Positions 41,819-50,332 of a DNA stretch of 64,000 bases are shown piece after piece. Each line of letters starts with the position of its first letter. Position 1 is the stretch's first letter. The notes beneath the pieces are model-generated. The model was not told the DNA's origin. It worked only from the letters and a program-made list of their open reading frames with translations, and searched no databases. The stretch comes from DATFFO01 sp963772815 (GTDB lineage: Bacteria; Actinomycetota; Acidimicrobiia; Spongiisociales; ZC4RG35): contig CAVYYV010000002.1 of the NCBI GenBank assembly GCA_963772815.1, forward strand, positions 62,001 to 126,000, in the 5' to 3' direction. A program made the position numbers and the translations under genes.

Positions 41819-44602
41819 TCAGCTGGTGACCGAGGGGAGATCGGCCAGCTCGGGGCGCTCCCCCGGGTCGAGCGGTTCGACCCGCATGCGAGCATCCACA
41901 ACGACCACGCCCTGGCCGGGGGCCAGCACCTTCACCGGGTTCATGTCCATCTCCGAGATCTCGGGCAGGGCGGAGATCATCGCCGACACCCGCAGCAGGG
42001 CCTCCTCCAGGGCCGCGATGTCACCCTGGGGCTGATTGCGGTATCCGTTGAGGAGCGGGAACCCCTTGATAGAGCGGATCATCTCGGCGGCATCGGCGTC
42101 GGTGAGAGGATGGATACGAAAGGTGACGTCGCCCAACAGCTCCACGGTGATGCCACCCAACCCGAATCCGACCAGGGGCCCGAAGTTGGGGTCTTCGGTC
42201 GACCCGATCAGGACCTCGTGCCCGGCCGGGACGAAGGTCTGCACCATGACCCCCTCGGGATCGTCCACCGCCGCCCACACACGGCGAAACGCCTCCCCGA
42301 CCTCTTCCGCACCCGTCACATCGAGCACCACGCCTCCGACGTCGCTCTTGTGCAGGGCGGACGGAGACAGCACCTTGAGCACCACTGGCTTGCCGATGGC
42401 GGCCGCAGCCTCGACGGCCTCCTCCGCGGTGTGCACCACTTCGGTGACCGGCACCGTCAGGCCGAAAGCAGTCAGGACCCCGGTCACCTCGTCCGCCTCC
42501 AGCCAACCGCCCTCCGTGCCCAGCCGAGCCAGGGCGTCGCTGACTATCCGCCGGGCGGAATCGGGATCGTTGCCGTCGAGGACCGGCAAATGGCCATGGT
42601 CGCGCCGTCTCCACTCGGCGTAGCGAATCGCCCTCGCCAGGGCGGTCGAGGCCTGCTCGGGGAATAGGAAGGAGGGGATGGAGCGGGCCCCGTCAGCGCC
42701 ACCCAGCAGGGAGGCGACGTCGGAAGCCTGCATGAACACGGTCAGCAGCGTCACCTCGCCCCCCGCCTCGACGTGGGCGTCCTGGCTGCGGCGGATGGCG
42801 GCAGCCACAGGCTCCAGGGCATCGGGCTTGACGGGAACGTAGATCACCATCACCGCGTCCACCTCACCCGAGCCCAACAGGAGCGACGTGGCGTGCTCGA
42901 ACTCCTCGGGACCGCCCGAGGCGATCAGGTCGACGGGGTTCCCGGTGGACGCTTCGGCGGGCAGCTTGGAGGCAATCTGGGCCCGGAGGTCCTCGCTCAG
43001 GGCGGGAAGCTCCAGTCCGTGGGCCTCGAGCGAATCCGCCGCCAGGATCCCCGGGCCGCCGGCGTTGGTAACGATGGCGACCCGCTTGCCCGTCGGCAGG
43101 GGCTGGTCGGCCAGCAGCGAGCCCACGCCGAACAGCTCCTCGATGGTGTCGACCCTGATCACGCCTGCCTGATGGAACAGGGCGTCGACTGCCACGTCTG
43201 AGGAGGCAAGGGCGCCGGTGTGGCTCGAGGCGGCCCTGCTGCCCGCCTGTGTGCGTCCGGACTTGACCGCCACGATTGGCTTGGTTCGCCCGATGCGGCG
43301 GGCGATGCGGGAGAACTTCTTCGGGTTTCCGAACGACTCCAGGTAGAGGAGGATCACATCGGTCTGGGGATCGTCCTCCCAGGTCAGCAGCAGATCGTTA
43401 CCGGAGACGTCGGCCTTGTTGCCCACCGAGACGAATTGGGAGATCCCCACACCGACCGACCGGGCATAGTCGAGGATGGCTATCCCGAGCGCCCCCGACT
43501 GCGACGACATGGCTATGTTGCCCCGGGGCGGATAGACGGGGGCGAAGGTTCCGTTGAGCACCACTGAGGGCGCCGTGTTGAGCAACCCCATACAATTGGG
43601 GCCCACCATCCGCATTCCCGCCTCTCGCACGATCGAGAGGAGCTCCTTTTCCAGGGCAGCACCTTCCGGCCCCACCTCGGAGAACCCGGCCGAGATGACC
43701 ACCACCCCTCGCACCCCCGCTGCCGCGCACTGGCGCACCACGTCGATGACCAGCGTGGCCGGAACGACGATGAAGGCCAGGTCGACGGTGTCGGGGATCT
43801 CTTCCACACTCACATAGGCCCGGACCGAGTTGACCACCCGTGCCCGCGGGTTGACCGGGTAGAGCGGTCCGGTGAAGCCCTCGTTGAGAAGGTTGCGAAA
43901 CAGCTTGTTGCCGATCGAATCGGGATCTGTTGAGGCGCCCACGACCGCCACCGAGCGGGGAAAGAACAGGGGCAACAGGGAGGCCGTGACGGCCCGGCGT
44001 TCCCGTTCACCCCACAGGGAGATGGAAGCCTCCGACTCGTCGACGGGGAAGTCGACCGTGTAGACACCGTCCTCGATGGTGCGGGCCAGCTCGTAGCCGG
44101 AGTTGCGGAACACCCTCATCATCTGCTTGTTCTCGGGGAGGACGAAAGCACGGAAACGGGCCACGCCATGGCTGCGGGCGTAGGTCGTGAGCAGCTGCAG
44201 CAGCTCGGTCCCCAGTCCCCTCCCCTGCTGATCGTCGGTAACGGCGAAGGCGACCTCGGCCGTGGTGTGGTCCGAGGGCATCCGGTCGTATCGGCCCACC
44301 GCCACCATCTTTCCCGCCACGGTGGCGATGAGCGCCATGCGATCGACGTAGTCGACGGCCGTGAAGTATCTGATCTCCTCCGGCTCCAGGGCCTTCTTGA
44401 CCCGGAAGAAGCGGAAGTAGCGGCTCTCGGGGCCCATGCCGTCGAAGAACTCGACCAGCAGATCGGCGTCATCGGGGCGAATGGGACGGACCATCGCCCC
44501 GGTTCCGTCCCGCAAGACCACGTTCAGTTCGTACTCGGCCGGGTAACCGGGAGGGCGGCCATCCCCGCCTGCGCCGGCGTCTGAGGATTCGGTGTCGGTC
44601 AC
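41819..44602 (-). CDS. ADP-forming acyl-CoA synthetase fused to an N-terminal GNAT domain
   Basis: 927 residues. GNAT acetyltransferase at about 20-185 (GRYDRMPSDHTTAEVAFAVTDDQQGRGLGTELLQLL). Then comes a CoA-binding domain (VAVVGASTDPDSIGNKLFRNLL), ligase domains with the phospho-His region SGRTQAGSRAASSHTGALASSD, and an ATP-grasp module (GKPVVLKVLSPSALHKSDVGGV ... MDMNPVKVL). ADP-forming synthetases interconvert acyl-CoA, ADP and phosphate with acid and ATP. GNAT fusions (Pat-like) acetylate metabolic enzymes. Either role fits acyl-CoA metabolism near the BMC genes. It lies 11 bases downstream of aceK and may be co-transcribed. Confidence 0.9.
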   Translation of the reverse strand: MTDTESSDAGAGGDGRPPGYPAEYELNVVLRDGTGAMVRPIRPDDADLLVEFFDGMGPESRYFRFFRVKKALEPEEIRYFTAVDYVDRMALIATVAGKMVAVGRYDRMPSDHTTAEVAFAVTDDQQGRGLGTELLQLLTTYARSHGVARFRAFVLPENKQMMRVFRNSGYELARTIEDGVYTVDFPVDESEASISLWGERERRAVTASLLPLFFPRSVAVVGASTDPDSIGNKLFRNLLNEGFTGPLYPVNPRARVVNSVRAYVSVEEIPDTVDLAFIVVPATLVIDVVRQCAAAGVRGVVVISAGFSEVGPEGAALEKELLSIVREAGMRMVGPNCMGLLNTAPSVVLNGTFAPVYPPRGNIAMSSQSGALGIAILDYARSVGVGISQFVSVGNKADVSGNDLLLTWEDDPQTDVILLYLESFGNPKKFSRIARRIGRTKPIVAVKSGRTQAGSRAASSHTGALASSDVAVDALFHQAGVIRVDTIEELFGVGSLLADQPLPTGKRVAIVTNAGGPGILAADSLEAHGLELPALSEDLRAQIASKLPAEASTGNPVDLIASGGPEEFEHATSLLLGSGEVDAVMVIYVPVKPDALEPVAAAIRRSQDAHVEAGGEVTLLTVFMQASDVASLLGGADGARSIPSFLFPEQASTALARAIRYAEWRRRDHGHLPVLDGNDPDSARRIVSDALARLGTEGGWLEADEVTGVLTAFGLTVPVTEVVHTAEEAVEAAAAIGKPVVLKVLSPSALHKSDVGGVVLDVTGAEEVGEAFRRVWAAVDDPEGVMVQTFVPAGHEVLIGSTEDPNFGPLVGFGLGGITVELLGDVTFRIHPLTDADAAEMIRSIKGFPLLNGYRNQPQGDIAALEEALLRVSAMISALPEISEMDMNPVKVLAPGQGVVVVDARMRVEPLDPGERPELADLPSVTS

Positions 44603-44613
44603 GACCTACGAGG

Positions 44614-46359
44614 CTAACCGACGCCGGGATGCAGCCGGGCCCTCTCCTCGTAGGGATACACCTCGACCAACTCCCCGCTCTCCAGTCGTTTCTGCATCGA
44701 CTGCCACCAGCCGGGGTCGAAGAGATCGGCGTGGTGGGCCACGAAGGCATGGCGAGCCTCGCCGTGCACCCCGAGGAAGGTGGCGAACTCGGCCGGGAAC
44801 ACGTCGTTGGGGCCGATGGCGAACCACGGCTCGGACACCAGCTCCGGCCCGGGAACATCGACCATCTCCCTGAAGTGGCACGCTCCGAGCGGGCCCAGCT
44901 CGTCGTAGTCGTAGAAAACGACTCGCCCATGCCGGGTGACACCGAAGTTCTTGAGGAGGAGGTCGCCGGGGAAGATGTCGGAGGCGGCCAGGTCCCGGAT
45001 GGCGTTCCCGTAGTCGATGGTCGCCTCCCGGGCCAGGGTGGGATCGGCGTCCCGCAGATACAGGTCGAGCGGGATGACACGCCTCTCGACGTAAGCGTGG
45101 GTGATGGTGACCGAGTCTTCCGCAACCTCGACCGACCGGCCGCACTCTTCGGTCAGGGCCTCGAGCACCTCCTGGTCGAAGCGGTCCCGGGGCAGGGCCA
45201 GATAGGCAAACTCCTGGGCGTCGACCAGGCGGCCGGCCCGATCGTGGTGGAAAACGAAACGGTATTTCTCCTTCACCTGGGAACGGGTGGTGGTCTTCTG
45301 GGGAGGGAACCGGTCCTTGATGACCTTGAACACCACATCGAATCCGGGGAGCGTGAACACGACCATCACCAGGCCCCGCTCCCCGCGGGCGATCGTGAAG
45401 TGGTCTCCCGACGTGAGGATGTGGGCACGCAGCTCCCGGTACAGGGCGGTCTTGCCGTGCTTGTTGTGGCCCAGGCTGATGTACAGCTCGGCCAGACGCT
45501 TGCGCGGCATGAGGGTGCGCAGAAAGCGGATCAGCTCCCACGAGCGGTCGACGTCCACGTGGAAGTAAGAGCGGGTGAACGAAAAGAGGATCGACACCTG
45601 GTTCTCGGTCAGCAGGAGGGCGTCGACCACGAGGCCCTGGCCAGGATGCAGCAGAGCGAGGACCAGGGGCACCACGTGAGAGCCCGAATACATGCGCCCG
45701 ATGATGTAGGCGCCCTTCCCTCGATAGAAGACGGCATCGATGATCTCGGTGCGATCGACCACCCTCAGGGCACCGATCGACCGCAGATGGTCGGCGATCT
45801 TGGCGGCGGCGTCCTCGGCATCGGATTCGAGATGGGCGAACTCGACTCCGAGATCGGCATCGACCAGCACCGAGCTCACCAGGTCGGGAAGCGGCACCGA
45901 CTCATAGCTCCTGTGCAGCGGGGTTTCCGCCTCGGCGGGCGGGGCGTCGTAGTCGGTGTCGACGAACTCGATGCGCGGATCCACACCGACGGTGGTGAAG
46001 ATCTTGCGGGTGACAGAGTTGAAGAAGGTCTCCGCCAGCTCCCACTCGTCCCGGCCCTGGATCATGCCCGAGTACACGGCCTTCATCCCCGCCCACACCA
46101 TCTTGTCGTGGCTGCGGTCGCCCAGCAGCCCGGCGATCGCCTCAGCCCCACCCTCCGACGAAGCCTCGTACAGATCCAACCGCTCCGTGGCGTCGGCCGC
46201 CATTCCCGCCCAGTCCCTCTCCCGAAATCGGATCCGGGCCCTGCGAGTGACTATGCGAAAGCGGCGCTCCAGGTCGCCATAGGCGTCGGAGATCAGTCTG
46301 GCGCCGAGGTTGGCCAGGCGGGAGTCTGACAGCGGGGTCTGGTCGGCAACGGTGGACAT
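44614..46359 (-). CDS. aceK: Isocitrate dehydrogenase kinase/phosphatase AceK
   Basis: 581 residues starting MSTVADQTPLSDSRLANLGA. Characteristic AceK segments are DRSHDKMVWAGMKAVYSGMI, TVGVDPRIEFVDTDYDAPP, FTLPGFDVVFKVIKDRFPPQKTT (ATP site Lys), DAQEFAYLALPRDRF, VTITHAYVERRVIPLDLYLRD, KNFGVTRHGRVVFYDYDE. AceK phosphorylates isocitrate dehydrogenase to push carbon into the glyoxylate shunt during growth on C2 compounds. It is best known from Proteobacteria, so its presence here is unusual. It fits acetyl-CoA-generating pathways nearby. Confidence 0.92.
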   Translation of the reverse strand: MSTVADQTPLSDSRLANLGARLISDAYGDLERRFRIVTRRARIRFRERDWAGMAADATERLDLYEASSEGGAEAIAGLLGDRSHDKMVWAGMKAVYSGMIQGRDEWELAETFFNSVTRKIFTTVGVDPRIEFVDTDYDAPPAEAETPLHRSYESVPLPDLVSSVLVDADLGVEFAHLESDAEDAAAKIADHLRSIGALRVVDRTEIIDAVFYRGKGAYIIGRMYSGSHVVPLVLALLHPGQGLVVDALLLTENQVSILFSFTRSYFHVDVDRSWELIRFLRTLMPRKRLAELYISLGHNKHGKTALYRELRAHILTSGDHFTIARGERGLVMVVFTLPGFDVVFKVIKDRFPPQKTTTRSQVKEKYRFVFHHDRAGRLVDAQEFAYLALPRDRFDQEVLEALTEECGRSVEVAEDSVTITHAYVERRVIPLDLYLRDADPTLAREATIDYGNAIRDLAASDIFPGDLLLKNFGVTRHGRVVFYDYDELGPLGACHFREMVDVPGPELVSEPWFAIGPNDVFPAEFATFLGVHGEARHAFVAHHADLFDPGWWQSMQKRLESGELVEVYPYEERARLHPGVG

Positions 46360-46564
46360 GTGCACCTCAGCTTGAACGGCCCGGCGCCGCCCCGCAAGAC
46401 GGAGAGCCACCGGCGCAGCGCCGGCGTGGGAGTCGAACTCCGGCACCCCGCGGGTCACAAGCCATGTCTGCGAGTAAGCAGGCGTGCCCCCAATCGGAGC
46501 GAACTACAGCTTCGGCTCGGCTTCGACGGCCGAGGCTAGGGCACCGACTTTGAGTCGACGCACA

Positions 46565-46921
46565 TCACCGACCCGTGAAGCGGCGGCCTTCTGATCCTGG
46601 CATGGGATCGGATACGTTGCCGCCCGGCGGCTTCACATAGTGCATGTCGCCCCAGCCGCCCGCCTCCATCGTATATCGGGCGGTGAACGCCCCCGTTTGG
46701 TCCCCTGGCGCCAGGCGCTCACCGACGATCGTCAGGCCGATTCCGGATAACACGGCCACCACGGTCCATACCCAGTGAACGGCAATCAAACTCACTCCCA
46801 CGATCGCCAGGCCCAACCCGACCGCCTTGAGGAGCCCGCCCGCCGTCCGCCTGAGCAGAGGCAGCGGCTGAGCAGGAGCCTGAGGATCGATTCGCCGCCT
46901 CCTCACCCGGTACAGACTCAT
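46565..46921 (-). CDS. Small two-span membrane protein
   Basis: 118 residues starting MSLYRVRRRRIDPQ. Basic N-terminus, then two adjacent hydrophobic segments (about 38-56 and 58-72: GLAIVGVSLIAVHWVWTVVAVLSGIGLTIVG), and a polar C-terminus. No family recognised. The 205 bases between it and aceK hold a tRNA-like T-arm motif and GC hairpins but no gene I can support. Confidence 0.6.
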   Translation of the reverse strand: MSLYRVRRRRIDPQAPAQPLPLLRRTAGGLLKAVGLGLAIVGVSLIAVHWVWTVVAVLSGIGLTIVGERLAPGDQTGAFTARYTMEAGGWGDMHYVKPPGGNVSDPMPGSEGRRFTGR

Positions 46922-47064
46922 GTCAAGAGTATATGTCGTCGAGGGGGTCCGGCCGTGGGGTGACCAAATGGCGTTTGGCGCTCGGGAGGCGTCCAAAGGT
47001 GGATTCGGAGCGCTTGGACCAATTCCAGCAGCCCCTGTGGGCCGGTTACCTGGCTTTTCTGCGG

Positions 47065-47152
47065 TGCCCGGGGTGGGAGTCGAACCCACACGTTCCTGAT
47101 GGAACAGAGGTGTTTAAGACCTCCGCGTCTGACCTATTCCGCCACCCGGGCA
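47065..47152 (-). tRNA. tRNA-Leu (anticodon UAA)
   Basis: 88-base cloverleaf on the minus strand. Acceptor TGCCCGG/CCGGGCA pairs fully; the anticodon stem GAGGT/ACCTC encloses CTTAAAC giving anticodon TAA. A long variable arm (TTCC...GGAA) marks a class II tRNA, and the T-arm is GTGGGTTCGACTCCCAC. CCA is not encoded. Confidence 0.95.
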
Positions 47153-47172
47153 GGCGGGTCTCAGTGACGGTA

Positions 47173-48045
47173 TCAGCCGCCGACAAGGCCCATGACGACC
47201 CCGTCGAGAAGGTCCCTCTCCGACACCAGGGTGGCGTCGGCGCCGAGGTGTTCCATCACGGCCTGGGCGACGACCGCACCACCCAGTATGACCGGGGCGC
47301 GATTGGGATCGAGTCCCGGAAGCGCCTCCGTCTCCGACAGCGTGAGCCTCCCCAGTCTGGAGCACCAGCGGGACACGGCACCTCTGGTCAGGGCGAAGTG
47401 GTGGACCCGGGCCGGGTCATACGGCTCCAGTTCCTGTTCCATGGCGGCCAGGCTGGTCCACGTGCCGGCCACGCCCACCACCTCGCTCGACTGGCCCGGC
47501 ACTTCTTCCAACATCGAGGCCGTCCAGCTCAGAGCCTCGTCCAGGCCTCCAGCGGTCGGCTCCTCCCCCAGGTAGAGGTCGGTGATCCGGACCGAGCCCA
47601 CATCGAAGGATCGGCCCCCTTTGGCCGTGATCACCTCGGTGCTGCCGCCCCCGATGTCCACCACAGTCCAGGTTCCGTGGCCCAGATCGGAGGTGGCTCC
47701 GGCGTAGGAGAGGGCCGCCTCTGTATCGCCGGTGATGACCTCGGGAGCCACACCCAGGATCTCGGCCACCTCGCTCAGGAAGTCGCCGGCGTCGGACGCT
47801 TCGCGGCTGGCCGAGGTGGCGACGGCACGGAGCCGGTCGACATGGTGCCGGGAGATGGCTTCGGCATACCGTCCCAGGGCCGTTTTGGCCCGCTCCCGGC
47901 CTACGGGATCGAGATGGCCGGTCCGCGAGATCCCCCGTCCCAGGCCCACGACGGCCGTCATCCGTTCGAGATCCGATTTCCCGTCCGATATCAACAGCCG
48001 GACGGTGTTGGTCCCTATGTCGATGGCAGCGACCGGCTGTGCCAT
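47173..48045 (-). CDS. Exopolyphosphatase / Ppx-GppA family phosphatase
   Basis: 290 residues. Actin-like ASKHA motifs: AAIDIGTNTVRLLISDG (phosphate 1), ATSASREASDAGDF, WTVVDIGGGSTEVI (phosphate 2), VGVAGTWTSLAA. It hydrolyses polyphosphate or pppGpp. It lacks the C-terminal HD-like domain of E. coli Ppx, as is usual in actinobacteria. Three bases after the DUF501 gene; last gene of the eno block. Confidence 0.9.
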   Translation of the reverse strand: MAQPVAAIDIGTNTVRLLISDGKSDLERMTAVVGLGRGISRTGHLDPVGRERAKTALGRYAEAISRHHVDRLRAVATSASREASDAGDFLSEVAEILGVAPEVITGDTEAALSYAGATSDLGHGTWTVVDIGGGSTEVITAKGGRSFDVGSVRITDLYLGEEPTAGGLDEALSWTASMLEEVPGQSSEVVGVAGTWTSLAAMEQELEPYDPARVHHFALTRGAVSRWCSRLGRLTLSETEALPGLDPNRAPVILGGAVVAQAVMEHLGADATLVSERDLLDGVVMGLVGG

Positions 48046-48048
48046 TGG

Positions 48049-48585
48049 TCAGGGCCGCACCTTCCACTCCGGGTTTCTGGTCCCCCCGACAACGCAGGGA
48101 ATCTCACAGTCGAGCGGCTCGATCCACCCTGCCACCAGCTCACCGACGGGATTCGCCGCCGCCGACTCCGTCGCCACATGATGAGCGTAATGGGCATGGA
48201 GACACTTCACCCTGGGCGTAGTCCCCTCCCGTACGAGGACGCCTCCCACCCCGCCAGAAGGGCGAGGCTCGGCATCATCGGGCACCAGGGCATCGCGTTC
48301 GCTTCTGTAGATGCGATGAGCCTCCGCCAGCCCCGCCCCGAAATCGGGGTCCGCCTCGGCCTTTGCCTCCATCCGCTTGACGCCCCCGGCCGCCTCGAGC
48401 CGGCCGATGCGGGTCACCGCCAGGGGACATGTGAGCCAGTAGCGGGTGGGAAAGGGAGTCCCGTCGTCGAGGATGGGAGGCACCGCCACGGCCACCGGAA
48501 GCCCAAGGTGACACCGAGCCACCACGGTTGATTCGGCCCGCAGCGGCCGCTGTATCTGTGCCTCGACCGTGGTCCCGTCGCTCAC
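48049..48585 (-). CDS. DUF501-family protein
   Basis: 178 residues from GTG (VSDGTTVEAQIQRPLRAES), which overlaps the ftsB stop; an ATG 11 codons earlier is also possible. Conserved features are VARCHLGLPVAVAVPPILDDGTPFPTRYWLTCP, GGVKRMEA and VKCLHAHYAHH, with paired Cys/His that may bind metal. Fixed between ftsB and ppx in many actinobacteria. Function unknown. Confidence 0.85.
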   Translation of the reverse strand: MSDGTTVEAQIQRPLRAESTVVARCHLGLPVAVAVPPILDDGTPFPTRYWLTCPLAVTRIGRLEAAGGVKRMEAKAEADPDFGAGLAEAHRIYRSERDALVPDDAEPRPSGGVGGVLVREGTTPRVKCLHAHYAHHVATESAAANPVGELVAGWIEPLDCEIPCVVGGTRNPEWKVRP

Positions 48586-48998
48586 CGCGACAGGTCGGCC
48601 CCGGTGATGAAGTTCCACACCGTCTGCAGAAGGGATTCGTCCTTGAGGTCGTCGGGGGCCGTGTCCGCTGCGCCCGAAGGGTCGCTGCCGGGGTAGTTGC
48701 TGGCCGCCACCCCTACGTCGGGTGGGTCGAGGACCACGTATGCCACCTCACCGGGGCGCACATAGCCCAGCTTCTCGCGGGCCAGGCGCTCGATCTCCAC
48801 CGGCGTCTGCAAGGCATCGCGCTGGGTGGCCAGAAGGGCGTTCTCGGCCTGCAACGACTCCAGCTTGGCGGTGGCCTCCTCGACCTTGTGACGCTGTTCG
48901 ACGATCTGGCGGTAGGGGACAACGTTGGTGAGGAGCGCCGCGCCGACCACCACCAGGGCGATGGTGAAGGCGAGCACCGCCAGGCGGCGCAATCTCAT
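48582..48998 (-). CDS. FtsB/DivIC-family septum formation initiator
   Basis: 138 residues. One N-terminal membrane span (LAVLAFTIALVVVGAALLTNVV), then a leucine-zipper-like coiled coil (about 33-68) and the short REKLGYVRPGEVAYVV motif typical of the family. It links division proteins FtsL and FtsQ. It overlaps enolase and DUF501 genes by four bases each. Confidence 0.88.
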   Translation of the reverse strand: MRLRRLAVLAFTIALVVVGAALLTNVVPYRQIVEQRHKVEEATAKLESLQAENALLATQRDALQTPVEIERLAREKLGYVRPGEVAYVVLDPPDVGVAASNYPGSDPSGAADTAPDDLKDESLLQTVWNFITGADLSR

Positions 48999-50275
48999 GA
49001 GCCCCGTCTCCGAAAGACCCCCCAGCCTCCAAAGCGGGCCTCGTCACCGAGCTGCTCCTCGATGCGGAGCAGCTGGTTGTACTTGGCGGTCCGCTCCGAG
49101 CGAGCCGGGGCACCGCTCTTGATCTGCCCGGCGTTGGTGGCCACCACCAGGTGGGCGATGAAGGAGTCTTCGGTCTCGCCCGATCGATGGGAGATCATTC
49201 GGCCGTATGAGGACTGGGCAGCCATCTCCATCGTGGCCAGCGTCTCCGAAAGGGTGCCGATCTGGTTGACCTTGATCAAGATGGCGTTGGCGGCCTTCCG
49301 CTCGATTCCCTTGGCGAGGATCTCGGAGTTGGTGACGAACAGGTCGTCGCCCACCAGCTGCACCTTGGAGCCCAACGTCTTGGTCATGGCCACCCACCCA
49401 TCCCAGTCGTCCTCGGCCAGGCCGTCCTCGATCGAGACCAGGGGGAAGTCCTCCACCAGCCCCTCGTAGAACTCGATCATGTCGGCTGAGCTGCGGTCGG
49501 TTCCCTCGAACTCGTAGTGGCCCTCGCGATAGAACTCGGAGGCGGCGGGGTCGAGGGCGAGGGCCACCTCACCTCCCAGCTCATACCCGGCCGCCTCGAT
49601 CGCCTCCACGAGCAGCTCCAGGGCGGCCCGGTTGGTGGGCAGGTTGGGAGCGAAACCACCCTCGTCCCCCACGTTGGTGGACAGTCCACGTCCCCCCAGC
49701 ACCTTCTTCAGCGCCTGGTAGACCTCCACCCCTGCCCGCAGAGCCTCGCCGAAGGAAGGCAGACCTCCGGGCACGACCATGAACTCTTGGATGTCGACCG
49801 CGTTGGCGGCGTGGACGCCGCCATTGAGCACGTTGAGGCACGGGACGGGTAGCACCCGGGCTCCCGGGCCTCCCAGATAGCGGAACAAGGGGAGGCCGAC
49901 ACCGGCCGCGGCCGCCCGAGCCGTGGCGAGGGAAACGGCCAGAATTGCGTTTGCTCCCAGTGACGCCTTGTTGGGGGTGCCGTCCAGATCGCACATGATC
50001 CGGTCGATCGCCTGCTGGCGGGTGGCATCCATTCCGACCAGGGCGGAACCTATCACGTCGTTGACGGCAGCCACGGCCCGCGAGACACCCTTCCCTCCGA
50101 AGCGGTCCCCGCCGTCTCGAAGCTCGATCGCTTCAAGTGTCCCCGTGGACGCTCCCGAAGGTGCCGCGGCCCGGCCGAAGCCGCCGCCAGCCAGCAGCAC
50201 CTCGGCCTCAACGGTCGGGTTTCCCCGGGAGTCGAGGATCTCACGGGCTCGGACGTTTCTGATCTCAGTAGACAT
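48995..50275 (-). CDS. eno: Enolase
   Basis: 426 residues. MSTEIRNVRAREILDSRGNPTVEAEV, GRAAAPSGASTGTLEA, metal-binding Asp/Glu in LALDPAASEFY, PLVSIEDGLAEDDWDGW and LVGDDLFVTN, the ILIKVNQIGTLSETL Lys, and SHRSGETED are all present. It converts 2-phosphoglycerate to PEP. Full length for the family. Confidence 0.97.
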   Translation of the reverse strand: MSTEIRNVRAREILDSRGNPTVEAEVLLAGGGFGRAAAPSGASTGTLEAIELRDGGDRFGGKGVSRAVAAVNDVIGSALVGMDATRQQAIDRIMCDLDGTPNKASLGANAILAVSLATARAAAAGVGLPLFRYLGGPGARVLPVPCLNVLNGGVHAANAVDIQEFMVVPGGLPSFGEALRAGVEVYQALKKVLGGRGLSTNVGDEGGFAPNLPTNRAALELLVEAIEAAGYELGGEVALALDPAASEFYREGHYEFEGTDRSSADMIEFYEGLVEDFPLVSIEDGLAEDDWDGWVAMTKTLGSKVQLVGDDLFVTNSEILAKGIERKAANAILIKVNQIGTLSETLATMEMAAQSSYGRMISHRSGETEDSFIAHLVVATNAGQIKSGAPARSERTAKYNQLLRIEEQLGDEARFGGWGVFRRRGS

Positions 50276-50332
50276 CCAAGCCCTCCTTGTTACAGAACGC
50301 GACGCTAGCAGCGGTGGACGAATGTTCAGTGT

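Noticed and set aside
46426..46446. T-arm-like GTGGGAGTCGAACTCC resembling part of a tRNA or tmRNA on the minus strand
   Set aside because: No matching acceptor, D or anticodon stems could be folded around it, and no tag-peptide reading frame fits a tmRNA. It may be a tRNA remnant at most.
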